Notes under the pieces: model-generated | Told to the model about the DNA's origin: nothing | Database searches by the model: none | The model's input: the letters and a program-made list of their open reading frames with translations, nothing else | Translations under genes and position numbers: made by a program | Shown: positions 1-7,299 of the stretch, in pieces | Layout: every line of letters begins with the position of its first letter | How positions within the stretch are numbered: position 1 is the first letter of the stretch | Origin: JAZKFT01 sp043760535 | Lineage (GTDB): Bacteria > Bacteroidota > Bacteroidia > Chitinophagales > Chitinophagaceae | Direction of reading: 5' to 3' | Length of the DNA: 23,114 bases | Assembly: GCA_043760535.1 (NCBI GenBank) | Contig: JAYUOV010000334.1 | Coordinates: 1 to 23,114, forward strand

Positions 1-128
1 AAATCTAAAATGGGAACCAATCATTACATATTAAGCAGATCGTTCATGCCACTTGCCGCAAGGTTCATGCTTTTCCCATACACCAATAAAACAAACCCCA
101 TAGACTATAATGCATTCTACCAGGCTCC

Positions 129-145
129 CCCCGAGTATTTCGGGG
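129..145. repeat. Short GC-rich hairpin
   Basis: CCCCGA (129-134) and TCGGGG (140-145) form a perfect 6-bp stem around a 5-base loop. There is no T-run after it, so it is not a typical terminator. A similar CCGAT/ATCGG hairpin lies at 17598-17611, which suggests a small dispersed palindrome family. The first 120 bases of the window hold no gene I can recognise. Confidence 0.5.
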
Positions 146-152
146 CAGGTTC

Positions 153-212
153 CGTACAACATCTGCTTCATCGTTGGCTCTTCGAGCCCGACGAAGCGTT
201 GTTTGTTGTACG
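153..212. repeat. 60-nt imperfect palindrome, attC-like architecture
   Basis: Three nested stems are visible. CGTACAACA (153-161) pairs perfectly with TGTTGTACG (204-212). GCTTCATCG (165-173) pairs with CGACGAAGC (189-197) with one mismatch. GGCTC (176-180) pairs with GAGCC (184-188) around a 3-base loop. The spacers are unequal (3 versus 6 bases). An outer AAC/GTT box, an inner box and an apical stem recall integron attC sites, but the outer box does not fully fit the RYYYAAC/GTTRRRY consensus and no integrase gene is in view. The structure is seen directly; the attC reading is a weak inference. Confidence 0.5.
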
Positions 213-270
213 CATACCTTTTCTACGTGGTCATCTACAATGTGGGGCTGTGTAGCACGGAATGGTGGTT

Positions 271-347
271 GCCGTGTGTAGGGCAAGGCAGGCTCTTTTG
301 CAAAGTTGGCTTTTGTGTTTTGGCTTTGTGTGCCTTGCAAATGTGCC
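271..347. repeat. Structured direct repeat, left copy
   Basis: The core at 292-346 matches 7219-7273 at 52 of 55 positions. Both cores carry an internal inverted repeat built on TTTGCAA and TTGCAAA around a loop rich in GGCTTTTGTG/GGCTTTGTG. The stem continues outside the conserved core: here CAG pairs with CTG, and further out GGCAAG-like bases pair with CTTGT-like bases. The right copy uses different bases but still pairs. The two copies bracket the whole arsenic block. Confidence 0.7.
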
Positions 348-370
348 TGACTTGTACCGTTGGCTTGTAA

Positions 371-586
371 GAGCCGTCAATGTCAGTTTCATGTAAGTGA
401 AATGTAAATTTCAGTTGGTATTTTTCATGCTTTTTGTTATTTTTACTACATCAATGGATTGCAGTACTATTATATTATTTTCTTCTGTTACTCCACGTTG
501 AGTACTAATTTCTCTTCTTGAGATTTCTCTGCTGCTGTATTTTTTAGACAAGTATTTTACTGCATCATTAATTTAAATTTGTTTTC
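371..586. other. Gene-free leader upstream of sulP
   Basis: This AT-rich stretch holds no plausible ORF. TAAATTTG at 574-581 fits the Bacteroidota -7 consensus TAnnTTTG, but it lies only 5 bases before the sulP ATG and I see no good TTTG -33 element at the usual spacing, so I do not call it a confident promoter. Confidence 0.4.
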
Positions 587-2128
587 ATGAAGCAATATCT
601 AAAACTATTCGACTTAACTCAAAAAGTCAACTACAAAACTGAAATTCTATCGGGCTTAACCGTAGCCCTTGCATTAATACCCGAAGCAATCGCCTTTGCT
701 TTGATAGCTGGTCTATCGCCACTTTCTGGTTTATATGCAGCTTTTACTATTGGTTTAATTACATCCATATTTGGCGGTCGTCCTGGAATGATTTCGGGTG
801 CAACTGGTGCTGTAGCTGTCGTACTTGCTGCACTGGCAAAATCGCATGGTGTAGAATATATTTTTGCGACTGTCGTATTAGCTGGTATCATACAAGTTGT
901 TGCAGGCTTGTTTCGATTAGGTAAATTCATTCGGCTTGTACCGCACCCTGTAATGTTTGGTTTTGTCAATGGTTTGGCAATTATCATTTTTATGTCGCAG
1001 TTAGACCAATTTAAAATTGCTGACGGTGTTGGTGTCATGCATTGGATGCATGGCGGAAAACTATTTTTAATGCTCGGCTTAGTGTTGTTGACGATGCTAA
1101 TTATTTGGGGCTTGCCAAAACTCACAAAAGTTATTCCTGCGTCACTTACTGCTATTTTAGTTGTGTCTGCCATTGTGATAGGTTTTAATATAGAAACAAA
1201 AACAGTTGGTGATATTGCATCTATTCAAGGTGGTTTTCCTCCCTTCCATATTCCTGATTTGTGGTTTAGTTTTGATACACTAAAAATTATTTTTCCCTAT
1301 GCGTTGATTATGGCTGGTGTTGGTTTAATAGAAAGTTTACTGACTTTAAACCTGATTGATGAAATAACAGAAACCCGTGGTCGTGGCAATAAAGAAGCCG
1401 TTGCACAAGGTGCTGCAAATATTCTTACTGGTCTTTTCTCGGGCATGGGTGGTTGTGCAATGATTGGTCAAAGTCTGATAAATATTTCGTCTGGTGCAAG
1501 GGCAAGATTGTCTGGAATTGTAGCTGCCGTTATGCTGTTAGTTTTTATCATGTTCGGTGCTGGGTTGATTGAAAAATTGCCTATGGCTGCACTTACTGGC
1601 TTAATGATTATGGTTGCCATTGGTACGTTTGAATGGGCTAGTATAAAAATGATTGGCAAAATGCCAAAGCATGATATTGTTGTTGGCGTTCTTGTTACTG
1701 CAATAACTGTACTCTTACACAACCTTGCATTAGCGGTTTTAATTGGTGTAATTATTTCTGCATTAGTATTTGCTTGGGAGAGTGCCAAACGCATCAGGGC
1801 AAAAAAATATGTGGATGAAAAAGGTGTAAAGCATTACGAAATATTTGGACCGTTATTTTTTGGTTCTGTGTCCGCCTTTAACGAAAAGTTTGATATACTG
1901 AACGACCCCAACGAAGTCATAATTGATTTTAAAGAAAGTAAAGTTGTTGATATGAGTGGTATTGAAGCGTTAAATAAACTAACGGAACGCTACTTAAAAT
2001 TAGATAAGAAACTACATCTAAAACATCTAAGTGAAGATTGTCGCAAGTTGTTGGCAAACGCCGATAAAATTATTGATGTCAACATTATTGAAGACCCACA
2101 TTATAGAGTTGTGGTGGATAAAATTTAA
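587..2128 (+). CDS. SulP-family anion transporter with STAS domain
   Basis: This is an inner-membrane SulP (SLC26) transporter of 513 residues. The first ~400 residues are strongly hydrophobic with many predicted helices, beginning with the typical segment around PEAIAFALIAGLSPLSGLYA and followed by GATGA. The last ~95 residues are soluble and form a STAS domain (IIDFKESKVVDMSGIEAL, with DMSG in place of the more usual DSSG). Family members move sulfate, bicarbonate or other anions, commonly by Na+ or H+ coupling; the substrate cannot be read from sequence. The gene converges on nhaA with only 2 bp between stop codons. A Na+/H+ antiporter next door fits a Na+-coupled bicarbonate or sulfate importer, but that is inference. 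Confidence 0.9.
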   Translation: MKQYLKLFDLTQKVNYKTEILSGLTVALALIPEAIAFALIAGLSPLSGLYAAFTIGLITSIFGGRPGMISGATGAVAVVLAALAKSHGVEYIFATVVLAGIIQVVAGLFRLGKFIRLVPHPVMFGFVNGLAIIIFMSQLDQFKIADGVGVMHWMHGGKLFLMLGLVLLTMLIIWGLPKLTKVIPASLTAILVVSAIVIGFNIETKTVGDIASIQGGFPPFHIPDLWFSFDTLKIIFPYALIMAGVGLIESLLTLNLIDEITETRGRGNKEAVAQGAANILTGLFSGMGGCAMIGQSLINISSGARARLSGIVAAVMLLVFIMFGAGLIEKLPMAALTGLMIMVAIGTFEWASIKMIGKMPKHDIVVGVLVTAITVLLHNLALAVLIGVIISALVFAWESAKRIRAKKYVDEKGVKHYEIFGPLFFGSVSAFNEKFDILNDPNEVIIDFKESKVVDMSGIEALNKLTERYLKLDKKLHLKHLSEDCRKLLANADKIIDVNIIEDPHYRVVVDKI

Positions 2129-2130
2129 TT

Positions 2131-3285
2131 TTAATTGCTTTCTTGTATTTCTTCTTTCAAAACGGTTTTCAAAAATATAAAGCCTATTGCTCCTGCAATT
2201 AATGATGAAATCAGGATTACAAATTTTGCGTTGTTGATGATGGTTTCATTGTCAAATGCAAGCAGGGTTATAAATATGGACATGGTAAATCCAATGCCAC
2301 CTAAAAACCCAACACCAATTACCGATTTCCAATTCATATCATCGGGAAGTTTACAAATGCCGAAAGTAACTGCTAAAAAACTTAAAAGAAATATGCCTAA
2401 AGGCTTGCCAACAATTAATCCTAATGCAATGCCTAAACTATAATGCTGTGTTAGCGTTTCGCCAATATTGGAACTTAAAGCAATGGCTGTGTTTGCCAAT
2501 GCAAATACAGGCAAAATAATAAACGCAACAGGCTTGTGTAAGAAGTGTTGCAAGATGTATGATGTAGATTTTTCATCGCCATTTCCAAAGGGAATTGCAA
2601 AGGCTAATAATACACCTGTAATAGTTGCATGTACCCCTGAATTAAGCATGAAGTACCACATGGCAACACCACCAATTAAGTAAGGAATTAAGTTCCGTAC
2701 TTTAAGCCTGTTCATTATAAGTAGTGCTGCAAAAATTCCTAAAGCAATAAAGAGATTTGTCCAAAGTAATGTTTTGGTATAGAAGATAGCAATTACCAAT
2801 ATTGCTCCTAAATCGTCAATAACTGCTAATGCTGTTAAAAATACTTTAAGTGATGTAGGCACTCGGTTGCCTAACAATGATAAAATTCCTAAGGCAAAAG
2901 CAATATCGGTAGCCATAGCAATACCTGCACCCGATTGAGTTGCTGTGCCAAAGTTTAAGAGTAAGAACAATCCTGCAGGCACAATCATACCGCCCAATGC
3001 TCCAAATATGGGTAACAAAGCATCTTTAATATTTGACAGCTCGCCTTTATAAATCTCTCTCTCTAATTCCAAACCAATGAGCAAAAAGAAAATGGTCATT
3101 AACCCGTCATTAATCCAATACTCAATGTTGTGTCCTGCAAACGGTATCTGCCAAAAATGATGATAGCCTTCGACGAAACCTGTGTTGGCAATTGTCAAAG
3201 AAATGATGGTACAACCAATGAGTGTAAGTCCGCCTGCTTTTTCGCTGTTAAAGAATGCTGTAAATAGATTGGTTGCTTTCATCAA
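2131..3285 (-). CDS. nhaA: Na+/H+ antiporter NhaA
   Basis: NhaA exchanges cytoplasmic Na+ for external H+ for sodium and pH homeostasis. The 384-residue product has the usual family length and about 12 hydrophobic segments. Diagnostic motifs are present: ATDIAFALGILSLLG, then LTALAVIDDLGAILVIAIFY with the paired aspartates of the ion site, and later GFLGGIGFTMSIFI. It begins MMK, so the start may be 3285 or 3282. It lies 67 bp downstream of the arsenite exporter on the same strand and is probably the last gene of the arsenic operon. An NhaA gene in that position is not part of a standard ars set. Confidence 0.93.
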   Translation of the reverse strand: MMKATNLFTAFFNSEKAGGLTLIGCTIISLTIANTGFVEGYHHFWQIPFAGHNIEYWINDGLMTIFFLLIGLELEREIYKGELSNIKDALLPIFGALGGMIVPAGLFLLLNFGTATQSGAGIAMATDIAFALGILSLLGNRVPTSLKVFLTALAVIDDLGAILVIAIFYTKTLLWTNLFIALGIFAALLIMNRLKVRNLIPYLIGGVAMWYFMLNSGVHATITGVLLAFAIPFGNGDEKSTSYILQHFLHKPVAFIILPVFALANTAIALSSNIGETLTQHYSLGIALGLIVGKPLGIFLLSFLAVTFGICKLPDDMNWKSVIGVGFLGGIGFTMSIFITLLAFDNETIINNAKFVILISSLIAGAIGFIFLKTVLKEEIQESN

Positions 3286-3352
3286 TTGTTCTTTTAAAGT
3301 CTTTTACTTACCAATTGCTTGCAATTTACAATCTTCTAAGTGGTTGTTTCTT

Positions 3353-4432
3353 TTAGAGGGGTTGATTTACTTTGTCTGCATACCACTTTTTCTTAAACCA
3401 AAAAGCTACATTAACCAATAAAATTAGAGCTGGCACTTCTACCAAAGGTCCAATTACACCTGCAAAAGCCTGTCCACTATTGATGCCAAAAATGCCGATA
3501 GCTACTGCGATTGCTAATTCAAAATTGTTACCTGTTGCTGTAAATGCAATGGCTGTATTTTTAGAATAATCAGCACCCATTTTTTTGCCTATAAAGAAGC
3601 TAACCAAAAACATAATGATAAAATATATTACTAATGGAAGTGCAATTTTCAATACATCAAAAGGTATTTGCACAATCAGTTTTCCTTTTAAACTGAACAT
3701 TAAAACGATTGTAAAAAGCAATGCTATCAGAGTTATAGGTGAGATGGCTGGAATGTATTTGTTGTTGAACCAATCTAAGCCTTTCCATTTTATAAGAAGG
3801 AAGCGACTTACAATACCTGCAAAAAATGGAATGCCTAAATAGATTAAAACGCTTTCTGCAATTTGCCCGATAGTAATGTTTACTTCCATGCTTTTAACAC
3901 CAAAGTAAGGTGGTAAAACAGTAATGAATAACCATGCGTAAACACTATAAAAAAGTATTTGAAAAATACTGTTGAGTGCCACCAAACCTGCTGCATATTC
4001 TCTATTACCCTCGGCTAATTCGTTCCAAACTATTACCATAGCAATGCAACGGGCAATGCCAATAAGTATCAAGCCCATCATGTATTCAGGCTGATTGTGA
4101 AAAAATATTATTGCTAAAAAAAACATCAGGGTGGGACCAATAATCCAATTGAGCAATAAAGAAACGCTTAATATTTTGGTGTTCTTAAATACTTCTCCCA
4201 TTTTTTCATATCGCACTTTTGCCAATGGTGGATACATCATTAATATTAAGCCAATGGCTAAAGGAATATTTGTTGTACCGCTGGAAAATGAATTAATGAA
4301 CTGTGATGAATTCGGAAAAAAATATCCAATACCAACGCCTACAAACATTGCAAGAAAAATCCATAGGGTTAAAAAGCGGTCAAGGAAACTTAGTTTTTTT
4401 CTTTGTACCGGATTACAATTGATAGCACTCAT
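3353..4432 (-). CDS. arsB: ACR3-family arsenite efflux transporter
   Basis: ACR3 (also annotated arsB/acr3) expels arsenite, As(OH)3, through the inner membrane using the proton gradient. The 359-residue protein has about ten hydrophobic segments. It contains the family segment GIARCIAMVIVWNELAEG, whose Cys is the conserved thiol needed for arsenite transport, and the later TATGNNFELAIAVAIGIFG motif. It starts 4 bp after the stop of the GcvH-like gene, so the two are surely cotranscribed. This is the exporter that defines the operon as an arsenic-resistance unit. Family assignment is firm; preference for As(III) over Sb(III) is family knowledge. Confidence 0.95.
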   Translation of the reverse strand: MSAINCNPVQRKKLSFLDRFLTLWIFLAMFVGVGIGYFFPNSSQFINSFSSGTTNIPLAIGLILMMYPPLAKVRYEKMGEVFKNTKILSVSLLLNWIIGPTLMFFLAIIFFHNQPEYMMGLILIGIARCIAMVIVWNELAEGNREYAAGLVALNSIFQILFYSVYAWLFITVLPPYFGVKSMEVNITIGQIAESVLIYLGIPFFAGIVSRFLLIKWKGLDWFNNKYIPAISPITLIALLFTIVLMFSLKGKLIVQIPFDVLKIALPLVIYFIIMFLVSFFIGKKMGADYSKNTAIAFTATGNNFELAIAVAIGIFGINSGQAFAGVIGPLVEVPALILLVNVAFWFKKKWYADKVNQPL

Positions 4433-4436
4433 AATT

Positions 4437-4817
4437 TTATTGGTTTATGTTTATTTTATACTGCTCTTCGGATAGTAAATTTTCAATTTCTGCTGGGTTC
4501 ATTATTTCAATTTTCATCATCCAACCTTTGTCGTAAGGGTCATCATTTACAAGGGTCGGCGTCAATAATAATTTCTTATTTTTCTCTATAACTTTACCTG
4601 GTACGGGCATAAATAAATCGCTGACGGCTTTAATAGTTTCAACTGAACCAAATACTTTGTCTTGCTCAAAACTATAACCGTCATTTGGTAAGTCGGCATA
4701 AACAATTTCACCTAATTCACTTTGGGCAAACGCTGTAATGCCTATTGTGCCTACATAATCGCTGATGCGTAACCATGTATGCTCTTTGGAATATTTTAAA
4801 TCCTCGGGGAAATTGAT
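4437..4817 (-). CDS. gcvH: GcvH-like lipoyl carrier protein, no normal start codon
   Basis: The frame encodes a full-length H-protein of about 126 residues: NFPEDLKYSKEHTWLRI at the N-terminus, then GSVETIKAVSDLFMPVPGKV with the lipoyl lysine at about residue 63, then NDDPYDKGWMMKIE. In glycine cleavage the lipoylated H-protein shuttles aminomethyl groups, but no other gcv gene is nearby. The usual N-terminus is MNFP; here that Met codon is ATC (4815-4817), preceded by a second ATC. The frame is closed by TAA at 4839-4841, with no ATG, GTG or TTG between. Either a non-AUG start is used, the base is an error, or the gene is dead. It lies 29 bp after arsN and 4 bp before acr3. A dithiol carrier in an arsenic operon may be a target, sensor or sink for As(III) (inference). 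Confidence 0.85.
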   Translation of the reverse strand: MNFPEDLKYSKEHTWLRISDYVGTIGITAFAQSELGEIVYADLPNDGYSFEQDKVFGSVETIKAVSDLFMPVPGKVIEKNKKLLLTPTLVNDDPYDKGWMMKIEIMNPAEIENLLSEEQYKININQ

Positions 4818-4846
4818 GATTGTAAAATTTTGAGGTTGTTAGATTG

Positions 4847-5341
4847 TTAGTCAATTCCAATTTTGTTGCTTCGTCTTTCAAGGAAAATATTGTCTCGCCA
4901 AAGGTTGCCCATTTTTCCAATTCTTTCCCGATAGCCAATAATTCTAAAACCATTTTTTTCGTGTATTGAAATACTGGCTTTGTTTTCAGGAAAGATGCCT
5001 GATTGCAAAGTCCAAAATCCGTTTAGTTCGCTTTCATTTATTAACGCTTGCAATAACAATGAACCAATATTTTTTCCTCTTGAGTTTGCAGTAACATACA
5101 CACTCACTTCTGCAACACCTGCATACACACACCTGCTTGAAACTGATGCGAGTGCTGCCCAACCTAACACTTCGTTGTTTTCTGTTGCAATAAGTCTGCA
5201 GGTTTTTACATGGGCATTGTCCCAATCATACCAACTAGGTGCTTCTGTTTGAAAAGTAGCGTTGCCTGTCGCAATTCCCTCTTCATAAATGTCTTTAACT
5301 GCTTCCCAATGTTGTGGAAGCATGGTTGTAATTGTTACCAT
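4847..5341 (-). CDS. arsN: ArsN-like GNAT N-acetyltransferase
   Basis: This 164-residue GNAT resembles the phosphinothricin/arsinothricin acetyltransferase group. The segments GWAALASVSSRCVYAGVAEVSVYV and RGKNIGSLLLQALI (acetyl-CoA-binding R-G-x-x-x-G type) are typical, followed by SISIHEKNGFRIIGYRERIGK. ArsN1 enzymes acetylate the amino group of arsinothricin, an organoarsenical antibiotic, and others detoxify phosphinothricin or methionine sulfoximine. I chose the Met at 5341 because it follows the phosphoesterase stop (5343-5345) by one base and matches the family N-terminus; an upstream Met at 5398 would overlap that gene by 56 bp. Location between ars genes supports an arsenic role; the exact substrate is inferred. 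Confidence 0.85.
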   Translation of the reverse strand: MVTITTMLPQHWEAVKDIYEEGIATGNATFQTEAPSWYDWDNAHVKTCRLIATENNEVLGWAALASVSSRCVYAGVAEVSVYVTANSRGKNIGSLLLQALINESELNGFWTLQSGIFPENKASISIHEKNGFRIIGYRERIGKMGNLWRDNIFLERRSNKIGID

Positions 5342-5342
5342 G

Positions 5343-6116
5343 TTAAGCTCCGTTTCGTAACATATCTGCAAATTCATTTGGCAACGGACTTTCTTCAACT
5401 GCTTTTGCGGCTGTTTCTATGTCGTAATTAAAGCGTATAAATTCTACTTTTATACTGTCTTTGTGCAATGTAGAACTGCTGTCGTTAATGGTAAGCATTA
5501 CATAACCGCCTTGTGGATTGCTGTCTTTTGGTTTTCCAACCGAACCAATATTTATAGCATGGCGAAAATAATTTTGTCCATCAATGCCTGAATTTAAAAT
5601 ACGGTGATATGGTTTGTGTGTATGCCCAAAACACATAATGTCTGCGTCTGCGGTTTCCATAATGCGAATCATACTTTTTTCTTCACGGTCTTCAAATAAA
5701 TATTCGTTTATTTTTCGTGGGCTACCATGCACCAAGAGTAAATTCAATTTGTCTTCGTTTAGTTGAAACTCCACTTTGATGTGTGCAGGAAGTGTACGCA
5801 AATATGCCCTTTCGTCGTCCTTCATTATTGAGTTGGTGAAAGAGATAGAAATTTTTCCGTTATCTTTTTCGTGGTCGGTTTTGTAAGCACAACCACATTC
5901 GTTGCTCATACGCCCAATGCCAAAATCGTAGTTTCCTGCAATGGTTGGAATTTTACGATTTTTAATCTCGTTTACTACTTCGTTTGCCCAAATATTGTAA
6001 CCCACCAAATCGCCTAAGCAATAAATAGCATCAGGGTTTCGGCTATCCACATCTTTAAAAAATGCTTGCAACGCAGGAAGGTTTGCATGAATGTCGCTGA
6101 ATAATGCAATGTTCAT
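5343..6116 (-). CDS. Calcineurin-like metallophosphoesterase
   Basis: The 257-residue protein carries the full metal-site motif set: FSDIHAN (D8, H10), GDLVGY (D36), GNYD (N62, where most relatives have GNHD), VHGSP and FGHTHKPY. It also contains a small Cys pair in ECGCAYK around residue 75. Substrates in this family range from phosphodiesters to nucleotides, and none can be named here. An upstream Met at 6149 would add 11 residues, but the Met at 6116 begins exactly at the first strand of the fold, so I prefer it. The gene lies between DUF6428 and arsN with tight spacing, so it is cotranscribed in the arsenic operon. Its role there is unknown to me. Confidence 0.85.
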   Translation of the reverse strand: MNIALFSDIHANLPALQAFFKDVDSRNPDAIYCLGDLVGYNIWANEVVNEIKNRKIPTIAGNYDFGIGRMSNECGCAYKTDHEKDNGKISISFTNSIMKDDERAYLRTLPAHIKVEFQLNEDKLNLLLVHGSPRKINEYLFEDREEKSMIRIMETADADIMCFGHTHKPYHRILNSGIDGQNYFRHAINIGSVGKPKDSNPQGGYVMLTINDSSSTLHKDSIKVEFIRFNYDIETAAKAVEESPLPNEFADMLRNGA

Positions 6117-6152
6117 TTTGATATTATTAGATTGAATATTTGTTTTCAAATT

Positions 6153-6626
6153 TTAGCAACATCCGCCGCCTGGTGTGCAACTGTTTTGTGTGGCTGTTTG
6201 TAATTCGTTCACTTGAACTTTTTGTTTTGCTGGCGGAATACCGCAAGCATCACTTGCCAAACAAGCTGTTTGTTTGGGAACAAGTACAAAATCTTTTCCG
6301 TTGAAATGCAAACCATATTTGCCGATTGTGTCTGATTGGTATTCTACTTCAATTTCTAAATCGCCAATTCCAAATTTGGTTTCAGATAGCGTAATAATGT
6401 TTGAAAGTTTCTGTGGCTTTAAACGGTGGTCAAAATCATTTGCTGTAAATAGTTGAAAGTTCACAACCTTTTCAAGACGTACAGTACCGCCGCAGTCAAT
6501 AAAATGCCTTGTTACAAGACCAACCTCTGTAACATGAAAGTTTTCTGGAACGTAAGCACCTGAAGGCAGTTTAAAATTTACTGTTTCAGCAGTTGCAAGA
6601 TGTTTTTTAATTTCCGATAAGTTCAT
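6153..6626 (-). CDS. DUF6428 family protein, Cys-rich tail
   Basis: This 157-residue soluble protein matches the DUF6428 family that accompanies arsR in many Bacteroidota ars operons (recognised from sequence style and context). It has no signal peptide or membrane segment. The body is predicted alpha/beta with an ELTLSE-like region; the C-terminal third is notable for cysteines: TACLASDACGIP and a tail ending SCTPGGGCC, including a terminal vicinal Cys pair. Such thiols could bind As(III), which is inference. The gene starts 19 bp after arsR and precedes the phosphoesterase. Function is otherwise unknown. Confidence 0.75.
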   Translation of the reverse strand: MNLSEIKKHLATAETVNFKLPSGAYVPENFHVTEVGLVTRHFIDCGGTVRLEKVVNFQLFTANDFDHRLKPQKLSNIITLSETKFGIGDLEIEVEYQSDTIGKYGLHFNGKDFVLVPKQTACLASDACGIPPAKQKVQVNELQTATQNSCTPGGGCC

Positions 6627-6645
6627 TTTGATTTGTTTTTTATGA

Positions 6646-6978
6646 TTAACAACAATTACTTTTTTTCTTTTCTAATTTGGTTGTAATATTTCCGAAATAG
6701 GCTTGAAGTTTGTTCAATGCTTTTTCGTCGATGCAGTAACAAATTGTGTTTCCTTCAATGTCGCCTTTAATTAGCCCTGCATTTTTTAACTCTTTAAGGT
6801 GTTGAGAAACCGTTGGCTGTGCCAAAGGCAATTCGTTTACGATGTCGCCACAAATGCAAGTGTCCACCTTTAGTAAATATTCAATGATGGCAATACGGGC
6901 AGGATGCCCCAACGCTTTTGCTAGTGTTGCAATTTCGTTTTGCTTGTCGGTGAAATGTTCTGTCTTGGTTGCTCCCAT
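6646..6978 (-). CDS. arsR: ArsR/SmtB-family arsenic-responsive repressor
   Basis: This 110-residue winged-helix repressor has the ArsR core ALGHPARIAIIEYLL and the recognition region LAQPTVSQHLKELKNAGLIKG. The helix-3 As(III) site reads DTCICGD, a close variant of the classical ELCVCDL. Two further Cys lie in ICYCID near residue 87, and the tail ends SNCC. Trivalent arsenic binding to the Cys site is known to release such repressors from DNA. It is the first gene of the minus-strand cluster and its start lies 12 bp from a dyad that is a likely operator, so it probably autoregulates the seven-gene operon down to nhaA. Confidence 0.93.
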   Translation of the reverse strand: MGATKTEHFTDKQNEIATLAKALGHPARIAIIEYLLKVDTCICGDIVNELPLAQPTVSQHLKELKNAGLIKGDIEGNTICYCIDEKALNKLQAYFGNITTKLEKKKSNCC

Positions 6979-6986
6979 GCTTGTAT

Positions 6987-7012
6987 TTTAATATTGTAAT
7001 ATTACGATAATG
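6987..7012 (-). promoter_or_regulatory. Candidate ArsR operator / operon promoter region
   Basis: AATATT (6990-6995), GT, AATATT (6998-7003) forms a dyad with a 2-bp spacer, followed by ACGATAAT, within 35 bp upstream of arsR. ArsR-family repressors bind AT-rich imperfect inverted repeats of this kind over their own promoters. The dyad is seen directly; the protein assignment is inferred from position. I see no clean TAnnTTTG element here. Confidence 0.45.
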
Positions 7013-7198
7013 ATTTGAAAGAACAAGACTGTGTCTAAAAATAATTGTCAAATTGAAGATGATTGGGGCAACCAAAACCCAAAAAGAGATAGGTGGCGAA
7101 GACCCTTATTTTTCTTTTGGACTTTTTTCTTTGTCGCCGTATGGTGGTTTGCATATTTGTAGAGAGGTTGTGTAATCTGTCGCACCCGCAGAGTGCCT

Positions 7199-7297
7199 GC
7201 CGTGTGTTGGCTATTGCAGCTCTTTTGCAAGGTTGGCTTTTGTGTGTCGGCTTTGTGTGCCTTGCAAATGTGCTGCAATGTGTGGTGGGCTGTTAGG
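7199..7297. repeat. Structured direct repeat, right copy
   Basis: The core at 7219-7273 is 52/55 identical to 292-346. TTTGCAAGG and CCTTGCAAA pair perfectly. The arms ATTGCAGCTC and GTGCTGCAAT extend the stem, giving about 18 of 20 pairs. Outside the core the bases differ from the left copy yet still pair (GCA/TGC here, CAG/CTG there), which is covariation expected of a conserved fold. The copy lies about 240 bp beyond the start of arsR and closes the arsenic block. Confidence 0.7.
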
Positions 7298-7299
7298 GT

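Noticed and set aside
10..370. Three overlapping ORFs of 81-91 codons on both strands
   Set aside because: They run through the palindromes and the direct repeat, have unusual composition and resemble no family; the DNA is better explained by structured repeats.
631..1173. 180-codon minus-strand ORF opposite sulP
   Set aside because: A shadow of the strongly coding SulP frame; it shows no domain or plausible start context.
7093..7296. ORFs through the right repeat copy
   Set aside because: The frames follow the GGCTTTTGTGT repeat and would not be conserved with the left copy; no protein features are visible.
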